Below are positions 45,630 to 52,837 of a stretch of 64,000 nt of DNA, piece by piece (position 1 is the stretch's first letter; each line of letters opens with the position of its first letter). The notes under the pieces are model-generated. The model was not told where the DNA came from, made no database searches, and saw nothing but the letters and a program-made list of their open reading frames with translations. The position numbers and the translations under genes were made by a program. Origin of the DNA: Lachnospiraceae bacterium OF09-6 (lineage in GTDB: Bacteria; Bacillota; Clostridia; Lachnospirales; Lachnospiraceae); NCBI GenBank assembly GCA_003435055.1, contig QUMM01000011.1, forward strand, positions 1 to 64,000. The letters run 5' to 3'.

Positions 45630-46214
45630 TTATTCTCCCAGTTTCTGATAATGATACTGCCCTTTTTCTCCTTCCAGGCGATAACCTTCCCCGTTTCCCA
45701 CCTGGAAATCATAATAAGAACCTGATGGTATTCCCACAGCTTCCAGAATACTCATCAGTGTTCCGCCATGTGCCACAATGGCAATGGTTTTCTCCACGTC
45801 CAGCTGTTCCCATTCTTTCTCCAGTCTGTAAAAAGCGTTCAGACTTCTCTCCTGAAATGCCTCTCTGGATTCGCCTCCCGGGAACGGCAGACGGCCATTG
45901 CTGTCGATCCACCGCTGATAAGCTTTATTCCCGGCCAGTTCCTGATAGTTCTGGTTCTCAAATTCTCCAAAATTACATTCCCGCAAATCTGCTTCCAGAT
46001 GTTGTTCTACGCCTGGAAACAGGATCTCTGCGGTTTCCCTGCAGCGCAGCATAGGACTACAATAAAGCAGATCTGGAATCGGATATCTATGCTTCTCCCG
46101 TATCTGAGCCAAAAAACACCGTCCCGAGTGGCACAGTGGTTCGTCTGTGGTTCCTATGTAGCGTTTTTTCTGGTTGCCAAATGTCTCTCCATGCCGGATC
46201 AGATAAATCGTCAT
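45630..46214 (-). CDS. cobC: Histidine phosphatase, CobC-type (alpha-ribazole phosphatase)
   Basis: 194 residues from the ATG at 46214 (AGGAG upstream). The phosphoacceptor motif is LIRHGETFGN, and the second Arg and His are in YCSPMLRCRETAEIL and IAIVAHGGTLMS. The family is broad, but position in a cobT-cobU-cobS operon supports the alpha-ribazole-5-phosphate phosphatase assignment. The reading frame passes through a copy of the GGGGACGGTG repeat (46106-46131), which encodes GRCFLAQ. It overlaps the CobU-like gene by four bases and precedes ruvA by one base. Confidence 0.85.
   Translation of the reverse strand: MTIYLIRHGETFGNQKKRYIGTTDEPLCHSGRCFLAQIREKHRYPIPDLLYCSPMLRCRETAEILFPGVEQHLEADLRECNFGEFENQNYQELAGNKAYQRWIDSNGRLPFPGGESREAFQERSLNAFYRLEKEWEQLDVEKTIAIVAHGGTLMSILEAVGIPSGSYYDFQVGNGEGYRLEGEKGQYHYQKLGE
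46106..46131. repeat. REP-like repeat half-site inside cobC
   Basis: Twenty-three of 26 bases match positions 24-49 of the palindrome at the window start (GAGCCAnAAAACACCGTCCC with AnTGG after it). It is in frame within the cobC-like gene. Confidence 0.6.
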
Positions 46215-46606
46215 GCCCACTGTTCTCCTTTGATATATACCGGATTGCCCGCCAGTACACGGATCACAGATCTGGATTCCTGTGCGGCCAGGCAACAGAT
46301 CCGGCCGGTTTTCTCTCTCCAGTCCCGTTCGAAACGATCCAGCGGCACAATGCCATATCCGATCTCATTAGAGATCAGGATAATATCTGGATTCTGATAT
46401 TTCAATGTTTCAAAATAGATATCCACATCTTGTTTCTGTTCCATCATGCTGCGAATCAGCAGATGAAAGTTGCAGACAGCTTTTGCCTGAAATGTTTTTT
46501 CCGGTCCGCAGGATGCACCGTCCAGAATCTCTTCCTCCTGCAGGCCAAACAGTCTCTTCGCTGTTTCTTTTTTTCCCTGATACGCTCCGCCAATGATTAA
46601 TTCCAT
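46211..46606 (-). CDS. Short CobU-like nucleotide-binding protein
   Basis: 131 residues. The start ELIIGGAYQGKKETAKRLF resembles the CobU P-loop (GGxxSGKS) but with Gln-Gly-Lys-Lys. The later ILISNEIGYGIVPLDRFER matches the CobU segment VxNEVGxGIVP. The protein is about 45 residues shorter than CobU and lacks the middle His/metal-binding part, so it may be a second, altered member. It lies between cobS (four bases) and the cobC-like gene (four-base overlap) in the operon, next to a normal cobU. The function is unknown; loss of the central part suggests a regulatory or structural role, or a kinase with altered substrate. Confidence 0.75.
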   Translation of the reverse strand: MELIIGGAYQGKKETAKRLFGLQEEEILDGASCGPEKTFQAKAVCNFHLLIRSMMEQKQDVDIYFETLKYQNPDIILISNEIGYGIVPLDRFERDWREKTGRICCLAAQESRSVIRVLAGNPVYIKGEQWA

Positions 46607-46610
46607 CTTT

Positions 46611-47375
46611 TTACCCTATTAAGTGAATCGCAATTACAGTTACAAATGCCATGGCAAGCTCACACACCTGAAGGAAAAATCCTGCCAGGTCACCTGTGAT
46701 ACCGCCGAACTTCTGATAAGACATATAGCGGTACCATCCAAATACCAGCAGTGCAGTAAGAAAACAAAGACTTCCAATGACCGGATCTGTCAGCACCATG
46801 AGTACTGCACAGGCTGCGATATAAAGGATCATGGTCACTGCCACGGTTTTCTTCTGTGCAGAATCAGAAAATGTTGCCGCCAGTCCGCTTTTTCTTGCCT
46901 TTTTAAATACGACAATCGCCAGTCCGCTAAATGCTCTGGATAACACATAGCCAATCGCCAGCAGACGGATTGCTCGCAGATCTGTTGCATGAAATACCCC
47001 ATAATCCAGAACAAAATAGCAGCAGCCCATCAAAATTGCAAAAGCTCCTGCATGGGAGTCTTTCAGGATCTCCAGCTTTTCTTCCATCGTCTTGTAAGAG
47101 CTTAAAGCATCACAAGTGTCCAGGAATCCGTCAAAATGAATTCCTCCAGTCACCACAACCGGTATCAGGACCAGTACTGCCGTAAAAAAGTCTTCATTGC
47201 CGGTTACTCTCATTCCCGTCTTCATCCACAGTACCATACATGCACCAATTACTGCCCCGATCACAGGGAAAAAGCAGAATACATAACGCATCCGCTCTTT
47301 TGTCCAGTCGATATGTGGCATCGGTATTTTTGAATACATTGCAAATGCAATGATCAGATTATAAATCAGATTCAT
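46611..47375 (-). CDS. cobS: Adenosylcobinamide-GDP ribazoletransferase
   Basis: 254 residues with six to seven membrane helices. Characteristic segments are FCFFPVIGAVIGACMVLW near the N-terminus, THIHFDGFLDTCDALSS-like GIHFDGFLDTCDALSS (metal-binding Asp residues) and KILKDSHAGAFAIL-like ILKDSHAGAFAILM. CobS joins adenosylcobinamide-GDP with alpha-ribazole to finish the nucleotide loop of the corrinoid, in the membrane. It directly abuts cobU (one base) and the short CobU-like gene (four bases). Confidence 0.95.
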   Translation of the reverse strand: MNLIYNLIIAFAMYSKIPMPHIDWTKERMRYVFCFFPVIGAVIGACMVLWMKTGMRVTGNEDFFTAVLVLIPVVVTGGIHFDGFLDTCDALSSYKTMEEKLEILKDSHAGAFAILMGCCYFVLDYGVFHATDLRAIRLLAIGYVLSRAFSGLAIVVFKKARKSGLAATFSDSAQKKTVAVTMILYIAACAVLMVLTDPVIGSLCFLTALLVFGWYRYMSYQKFGGITGDLAGFFLQVCELAMAFVTVIAIHLIG

Positions 47376-47900
47376 TTATTCTCCTTTTTGCATCACCGGA
47401 ATCGTATAGACCACTTCGATCACCTGATCCGCCATCTGGCTCAGGTACTGATTCACGATTCCGAGGCATTTGATATAGTTTCTTGTCCATTCATCATAAA
47501 GCATTCCATCTGAAAAGACTTCATTGGTCACAATTACCAGATGGGCGCACTGCTCCTTTAGCCGGCTCACTCCGTTCAGGATCTTTCCTGCCGTCTGATC
47601 CATATGAGCCATACCGTCTTTGACAAATAATTCATTTGCCACCAGATTAGACATACACTCCAGCAGCACTGCCCCTGGTTCTTCCAGCTGTACATTCTGC
47701 AGATCATATGGGCATTCAACCGTTCTGAAATGCTTATCTGCCCGCATCGCCCTGTGCCTGTCTACTCTTTTCTGGCTCTCTTCATCTCTATTTTCCATAG
47801 TGGCAAGATAATAACGTGGAATCTGTCCAAACTCCTGAATGCGCTGTTCGGCATAGGCTGACTTTCCACTTCCACTGCCACCGGTCACTACAATCATCAT
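47376..47900 (-). CDS. cobU: Adenosylcobinamide kinase / guanylyltransferase CobU
   Basis: 174 residues, the normal length. The P-loop is VTGGSGSGKSAYAEQR and the GMP-accepting His lies in RVDRHRAMRADKHFRTVECP. Further motifs are LECMSNLVANELF and VIVTNEVFSDGMLYDEWTR. It phosphorylates adenosylcobinamide and transfers GMP from GTP. It follows cobT by nine bases and abuts cobS. Confidence 0.96.
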   Translation of the reverse strand: MMIVVTGGSGSGKSAYAEQRIQEFGQIPRYYLATMENRDEESQKRVDRHRAMRADKHFRTVECPYDLQNVQLEEPGAVLLECMSNLVANELFVKDGMAHMDQTAGKILNGVSRLKEQCAHLVIVTNEVFSDGMLYDEWTRNYIKCLGIVNQYLSQMADQVIEVVYTIPVMQKGE

Positions 47901-47909
47901 ATCTTCTTC

Positions 47910-48965
47910 CTATTTCAATTCCACATAAGCATCAATCTCGATGTCTTCAAATGTGCTCATCTGTTCATAAATTTGTGTAGCAAGATCCAGAATCGGGAAT
48001 AAAGTGACTGCTCCGGTTCCCTCTCCCAGGCACATGTCACAGTGCAAGACAGCTTCTTTATCCATCGCTGCCAGAATCTTTTCCGCTGCCGGTTCCTTTG
48101 ACACATGGGATGCCATGATAAAGTCCTTACATGCCGGGCAGATACGAGTAGCGGTCAGTGCTGCAGTGCCGGAAATAAATCCATCCATCACAATCGGTAC
48201 ACGATAAATCGCTCCGCCAAGAAAGACTCCTGCCATTCCCGCAATATCAAATCCTCCCAGTGCTGCCAGCGCATCAATAGCATCGGTAAAGGCAGGGCTA
48301 TAGTCTGCGATTGCTTTGCGTACCACAGCTATCTTTTTCTCCAGTGCCTTACTGGTCAGACCTGCACCCCTTCCGGTCATCTTTTCCACGTCTTCCTGAA
48401 GGAAATAAGAAGCCAGTGCACTGCTGGTAGTTGTATTACCAATTCCCATCTCTCCGGTAGCAATGATCTTGTAGCCCTGCCCGGAAAGTTCCCTTACCTT
48501 TTCAATGCCTACTTCCATGGCTCTCTCTGCTTCTTCTCTGGTCATGGCCGGTTCTTTTGCCATATTTTTTGTTCCATAGGCAATCTTATGATTCTCCAGC
48601 TTCGTATCCACTGCGATTCCGATATCAATTGGAAAAATCTCTGCACCTGTCTGCTTACACAAAATCGCAGCAGTTGCTTTATCCGATAAAAAGTTCTCTG
48701 ATACAATTGCTGTCACATTCTGCTCAGACTGGGTCACGCCCTCAGCTACCACACCATTATCTGCACACATGACAATCAGTGCTTTTTTATCATAGGTCAC
48801 ATTGGCATCTCCTGTGATCCCTGCTGTCTGAATGACCAGGTCTTCCATTTTACCAAGGCTGTGCAGAGGCTTGGCAATGCTGTCCCAGCGCTTCTTACTC
48901 AGTTTCTGTGCTCCTGTATCTAATGTATGTAGTGGATATTCTTTTTTGTTGATCGTTATCGTCAT
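47910..48965 (-). CDS. cobT: Nicotinate-nucleotide--dimethylbenzimidazole phosphoribosyltransferase
   Basis: 351 residues. Conserved segments are VMCADNGVVAEGVTQSEQNVTA, TGEMGIGNTTTSSAL, and LGEGTGAVTLFPILD near the C-terminus with the catalytic Glu region. CobT activates the lower ligand base of corrinoids. It is first in the operon cobT-cobU-cobS-cobU-like-cobC-ruvA-ruvB, which has a consensus promoter and leader palindrome C but no cobalamin riboswitch. With no corrin-ring genes in view, this set fits salvage and remodelling of imported cobinamide. Confidence 0.96.
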   Translation of the reverse strand: MTITINKKEYPLHTLDTGAQKLSKKRWDSIAKPLHSLGKMEDLVIQTAGITGDANVTYDKKALIVMCADNGVVAEGVTQSEQNVTAIVSENFLSDKATAAILCKQTGAEIFPIDIGIAVDTKLENHKIAYGTKNMAKEPAMTREEAERAMEVGIEKVRELSGQGYKIIATGEMGIGNTTTSSALASYFLQEDVEKMTGRGAGLTSKALEKKIAVVRKAIADYSPAFTDAIDALAALGGFDIAGMAGVFLGGAIYRVPIVMDGFISGTAALTATRICPACKDFIMASHVSKEPAAEKILAAMDKEAVLHCDMCLGEGTGAVTLFPILDLATQIYEQMSTFEDIEIDAYVELK

Positions 48966-48985
48966 CTGTCTCCCTCCGGCTATGG

Positions 48986-49029
48986 TATCTGTTCATTGCC
49001 TTCGCAGATACAGAGGGTTTTGAACAGTC
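48986..49029. repeat. Leader palindrome family, copy C
   Basis: TCTGTTCA and TGAACAGT enclose CCTTCGCAGATACAG. It starts about 17 bases after the -10 box and ends 20 bases before the cobT start codon, in the same place as copies A and B. Confidence 0.75.
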
Positions 49030-49045
49030 ATTCGTCATCTTATCC

Positions 49046-49074
49046 ATTATAAAAAAAACACATGTTTGTGTCAA
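49046..49074 (-). promoter_or_regulatory. cobT operon promoter
   Basis: A perfect -10 (TATAAT, 49051-49046) and a perfect -35 (TTGACA, 49074-49069) with 17 bases between; the consensus sequence suggests strong, largely constitutive transcription. Confidence 0.85.
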
Positions 49075-49114
49075 GTAGCAGCCTCTGACGTTACCTGTAA
49101 TTCCCGGATAGATA

Positions 49115-49148
49115 AAATCTCACAGCTTCCTTCGAAACTGTGAGATTT
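49115..49148 (-). terminator. Terminator of the wall-binding protein gene
   Basis: AAATCTCACAG pairs with CTGTGAGATTT around a 12-base loop, eight bases after the stop codon; the following T-run is short (TTTTATC), so this is less sure than others. Confidence 0.6.
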
Positions 49149-49155
49149 CTCATAC

Positions 49156-50403
49156 TTATTGATTCAATTCTGCAAGTGCTGCCTTATATTCCTGTGTATA
49201 TCTGGATGCATATAACGGGAATGACTTCTTTCTGTAATTGTAAAGCTTCTTTAAGAACTTTGCGTCACTTGTGGTACTCTTTGGCTTAATTGCTTTTACC
49301 GCATTGACTGCACTTGTCTGTCCATGCTGAATGGAATAACTGAAGATAGCACCCTTTACCGCCTCCGATCTGGATGCAACATCAATACCGGCTGACTGAA
49401 GTTTACGTTCTACGTTATCATAGTAATTGATCCTTGCAAAAGTATCCTGCATCTCAGAAAATGTTCTGCTGTTACGCTTGTAGACCTGATGCCATGCTTT
49501 GAAAAAATCTGTGTTGTTATACAATTTGGCACCACTCTTATACTTGGCATATGGTTCGAATTCTTTGCAGACCAGAGGATTCGTCTCGTATGCATATTTT
49601 ACAAACGGAAGTAACGCATAACGATAATCGAACTGATATGCACCACATGCCTTTCCTCCGTCTCCACCTGTCTGGTTGTACGCAGCGGAACCAGATTCAA
49701 ACTTCAGGAAAAATAGCATCTCGCCTGTCGGTGCCCCGGATTCCGGTATTACCGTGCAGACTCCGCTGGAGTTAACAGTATATGTACGATCTCTGTATTC
49801 TACCGTGGTGTTACGCAGCAGCTCCCCGGTATCCGGATCAAAGTAATACAGATTGCCACCAATAGAGAATACGCCTGTTGCCTTCTGTCCTTTCATTGGT
49901 TTGGTCTTGATCAGGTAATAGGTCTTATAATTGGCGGTCACCCATCCGGTCATCATATAATTATTAAAATAATAATCATTGCCATTCAGAGTTACCCAAC
50001 CAGTCTGCATCACGCCTTTTTCATTAAAACAATAAGTTCTCTTATTCTTAAATGTAAACAAGCCCGTTGCTGCATATCGCTTGCCACTGATAAAATAATA
50101 TCTCTTATTCTTTACAGTCACCCAGCCAGTCTTGTTAACACCCTTTTTATCGAAATAATAATATTTCCCCTTGATTCTTGTCACTCCGGTAGCTACTCTT
50201 CCGTTCGCCTTGGCATAATAGCGCTTCTTCCCAACCTTGAACCACTTGTTTTTTACCAGCTTGCCGTTGGATCCATAATAACGGATCACACCACTCTTGG
50301 ATGTTTTAAATCCGGTCTTCGCTGCACTGGCCTGCACCGGAATACATAACACTGCCAGCATCAGTAACAGCGTCAGCCAGATTCCTGTTTTTCTCTTTTT
50401 CAC
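49156..50403 (-). CDS. Secreted cell-wall-binding protein with C-terminal lysozyme-like domain
   Basis: 415 residues from the GTG at 50403, nine bases after GGGAGG; the frame is open upstream. A signal peptide (LTLLLMLAVLCIPVQASA) is followed by about nine aromatic/Gly wall-binding repeats (units like GWVTVKNKRYYFISG, residues ~40-210). The C-terminal ~180 residues begin GEMLFFLKFESGSAAYN and contain DGGKACGAYQFDYRYALLPF. This resembles the lysozyme-like domain family that includes the C-terminus of VgrG3 and related muramidases; that assignment is tentative. It would act on peptidoglycan outside the cell. It lies 13 bases downstream of another wall hydrolase gene. Confidence 0.75.
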   Translation of the reverse strand: MKKRKTGIWLTLLLMLAVLCIPVQASAAKTGFKTSKSGVIRYYGSNGKLVKNKWFKVGKKRYYAKANGRVATGVTRIKGKYYYFDKKGVNKTGWVTVKNKRYYFISGKRYAATGLFTFKNKRTYCFNEKGVMQTGWVTLNGNDYYFNNYMMTGWVTANYKTYYLIKTKPMKGQKATGVFSIGGNLYYFDPDTGELLRNTTVEYRDRTYTVNSSGVCTVIPESGAPTGEMLFFLKFESGSAAYNQTGGDGGKACGAYQFDYRYALLPFVKYAYETNPLVCKEFEPYAKYKSGAKLYNNTDFFKAWHQVYKRNSRTFSEMQDTFARINYYDNVERKLQSAGIDVASRSEAVKGAIFSYSIQHGQTSAVNAVKAIKPKSTTSDAKFLKKLYNYRKKSFPLYASRYTQEYKAALAELNQ

Positions 50404-50416
50404 TTTGTTTCCTCCC

Positions 50417-51316
50417 TTATCCAAAATAATGTTCCCCAATCTTCAGTGTTCCACTGAAGGTGTTAAAATAATAATATCCTTTCAGCACAGATCCATGCTC
50501 CAGCACATACTTTGCTGCTTTCACACACTGGGTCTGAATGGATCGTCTGCTGTAATACAGGCTGGATAATGTACCATTCCCCGCCGGTGTGAACTGACCC
50601 GACTGGAACAGGACTCCTTTGATCGTATTCGGGAATCTCTTGCTGTTTACCCGGTTCATTACCACACTGGCCACGCACTTTTTCCCATAATAGGACTGAT
50701 TGCCTGCCTCCAGATAAGTGATTGCGGACAGCCAGCGGATCTCTTCCTGCGTCGGTGGATTCTTCGGGTTCTTATTCCCTCTGGTAATGACGCCCTTCTC
50801 ATTCACATAACTGTCATCCACCCACTGACTGGTCACCATCACGCCATCTTTTCCGTAGTAATTCTTATTGACCCATTTGGAAACAGCTTTTCCCGTCTCC
50901 CTTTCACAGTAACAGATCCCTTCGGTCGTCTTTACCTTTCCAAAACGACGTTTTCCCTTCTTGTCATAATAAAACCAGTACTTACCGTTCTTCTTCCAGG
51001 CATCACAAACCATCCTGCCGTCCGATCCATAGTAATAACAGCCGACTCGTCTGTTACAGACTCTCCCGGCACTGCGTGTTGCATAATACCAGTCGTCACC
51101 AACCTTGAATCTTCCGGTCTTCAGATTACCACGTTTATCGAAATAATACCACTTCTTTTTTATCTTTTTCCACCTGGACTTCACGTACTTCCCGGATGAT
51201 GTGGTATACTTTCTCCCCGCCCCCGTCTGCTTCCAGGCTGCCGATCCGCCTGCTCCCCCAAGCAGCAGAACTGCACACATCACAGCAATTGAGATATATA
51301 GTTTTTGTCTTTTCAT
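50417..51316 (-). CDS. SleB-family cell wall hydrolase with wall-binding repeats
   Basis: 299 residues from the ATG at 51316 (GAGAGGG upstream). A signal peptide is followed by about five wall-binding repeats (RWKKIKKKWYYFDKRGN type). The C-terminal ~115 residues are a Hydrolase_2 (SleB) domain: WLSAITYLEAGNQSYYGKKC with its catalytic Glu, VASVVMNRVNSKRFPNTIKG and QFTPAGNG. SleB enzymes are lytic transglycosylase-like and open the spore cortex during germination; vegetative secreted relatives exist. The export signal and repeats suggest a vegetative wall enzyme. Thirteen bases separate it from the next hydrolase gene, so the two form an operon. Confidence 0.9.
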   Translation of the reverse strand: MKRQKLYISIAVMCAVLLLGGAGGSAAWKQTGAGRKYTTSSGKYVKSRWKKIKKKWYYFDKRGNLKTGRFKVGDDWYYATRSAGRVCNRRVGCYYYGSDGRMVCDAWKKNGKYWFYYDKKGKRRFGKVKTTEGICYCERETGKAVSKWVNKNYYGKDGVMVTSQWVDDSYVNEKGVITRGNKNPKNPPTQEEIRWLSAITYLEAGNQSYYGKKCVASVVMNRVNSKRFPNTIKGVLFQSGQFTPAGNGTLSSLYYSRRSIQTQCVKAAKYVLEHGSVLKGYYYFNTFSGTLKIGEHYFG

Positions 51317-51417
51317 AATTGTCCCTCTCATACTTTTGTATTTTGTTACAAAAATATTAAAAAACTATTGTGATTATAATACATTATGTTGCTTTTGTCA
51401 ACTTTACTGTAAACTTC

Positions 51418-52191
51418 TCAAATAATAACACATATCATTCCATTTTTTGATTCATCCAATACCCGTCCGATTACCTTTCGGATCTTATTCTGGCTCTCCT
51501 CACTGAACTGATTCAGTTTGGTCTGCATGCCTTCCTGCATCAGCTGTTCCACTGTTTTTCCAAAGACATTGATCTCCCAGATTCCTTCGGATTCTTCTGC
51601 GCCCTCCCTGATATAGCGAATCAGGTCTTCTGCCTGCCCTTCCGTTCCCACAATCGGAGAAATCTCGGTGTCGATCTCGGCACGGATCAGGTGAATCGTA
51701 GGGCTGGTTGCTTTCATTTTCACTCCATACCGGCTGCCTGTATGTGTCATAACCGGTTCTTCCCACTGAATCTCTTCTCTTCCGGGCAGAATCACACCGT
51801 AACCGGTCTCTCTGACATTTTTTAATGCGTTCTGCACAGACTCATATTCCTTCTTCAGCCCGCTCAGTTCCCTGATCAGGGAAATCAACTGGTATTCTCC
51901 CTCGATCGGAATGCCTGACAGTTCGCTAAGCATCCCGTAATACTCTTCTTCTTTGACTCCGATCTGGAACCGCAGTATGGTATCTTCTTCGGTTCCTGCC
52001 TCTTCCCGAACCACTGTTTTTACAAATGGCAGGCTTTTCAGTCTGCTCTCTATCCGCTCTGTCCAGTTTTCTTCTGACGTATTTTTCATTTCCTCCTGTA
52101 GAATCTGGATCATTGTCTGCTTCATTTCATGATCCTGTGGCAATGTTTCCATCCATTTGGGAATGTAGCATTCTATCTGATACATAGACAA
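51418..52191 (-). CDS. SpoIVA-like protein lacking the N-terminal NTPase domain
   Basis: 257 residues that align with residues ~235-492 of Bacillus SpoIVA: KNVRETGYGVILPGREEI, GSRYGVKMKATSPTIHLI, VGTEGQAEDLIRYIREG, GIWEINVFGKTVEQLMQEGMQ and the C-terminal end GMICVII. The C-terminal segment in SpoIVA binds SpoVM and anchors the spore coat. The N-terminal Walker-type NTPase domain that drives SpoIVA polymerisation is missing, and nothing like it is in the 70 bases upstream. No frameshift is visible at the start, and a weak ribosome-binding site (AAGGGG) precedes the ATG. It is either a truncated copy or a true NTPase-free paralogue; the intact gene would be elsewhere. Confidence 0.8.
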   Translation of the reverse strand: MSMYQIECYIPKWMETLPQDHEMKQTMIQILQEEMKNTSEENWTERIESRLKSLPFVKTVVREEAGTEEDTILRFQIGVKEEEYYGMLSELSGIPIEGEYQLISLIRELSGLKKEYESVQNALKNVRETGYGVILPGREEIQWEEPVMTHTGSRYGVKMKATSPTIHLIRAEIDTEISPIVGTEGQAEDLIRYIREGAEESEGIWEINVFGKTVEQLMQEGMQTKLNQFSEESQNKIRKVIGRVLDESKNGMICVII

Positions 52192-52264
52192 GAACCCCCT
52201 TCTTATACTTTTTTAAGTATATTCAAAGGAGGCTCCATTTATGTCTTCGGCCATGCCGTCAATA

Positions 52265-52837
52265 TTATGCTTTTTCTCTTTTTTTCTTCTGTATCCGCGG
52301 TTTTTGTTTCAAATATACATTCCGGGTATACCAGAAGCAGGCATCCTCGCCTTTTTCATCCAGAATCCGGAGAAGATGCTCGATCTCCTTCATGGTCTCC
52401 GGATGCATCAGATAATGGCTTTTCCCTTTCAGGAAATAAATCAGTGGATCGTGCTGGGTATATTTTTCTTTATTATACACTTTGGATGCCGCGATCCGGT
52501 CTGCCAGCATCTCTGCCACATATTTTTTGGGCATTCTCATGCCACCCATGACATGATCCTTATCATCGATCTGATAATCAATCCAATATTCAAAATGATG
52601 CTTGTTCCTGCCCTTGTGATGAAGCCAGGCGGCGGAATATCCTTTATCTTCCCGCTCTGCATTATTAGGGCTTCGGTCTCCCTGATAATATTTGGCTCCC
52701 ACCAGGAACTCGGATGGCATGTATTTTGACATGTCATGCATCAGTCCCTGACGGTAAAGCCCAAGCTTGAAGCAATGCTCCAGCACCAGCTTTTTATGTT
52801 CCGTAATTGTTTTAAAATGTCCTGCCGGATTCCACAT
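52265..52837 (-). CDS. DUF5662 family protein
   Basis: 190 residues. The order of histidines and acids resembles an HD-like metal enzyme: GLMHDMSKYMPSEF followed by HHKGRNKHHFEYWIDY and RMPKKYVAEMLADRIAAS. I recognise the DUF5662 family, which has no established function. The start overlaps the 3' end of the GH13 gene by 26 bases, a long overlap, suggesting translational coupling. The last ten residues are very basic (KPRIQKKKREKA). Confidence 0.75.
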   Translation of the reverse strand: MWNPAGHFKTITEHKKLVLEHCFKLGLYRQGLMHDMSKYMPSEFLVGAKYYQGDRSPNNAEREDKGYSAAWLHHKGRNKHHFEYWIDYQIDDKDHVMGGMRMPKKYVAEMLADRIAASKVYNKEKYTQHDPLIYFLKGKSHYLMHPETMKEIEHLLRILDEKGEDACFWYTRNVYLKQKPRIQKKKREKA

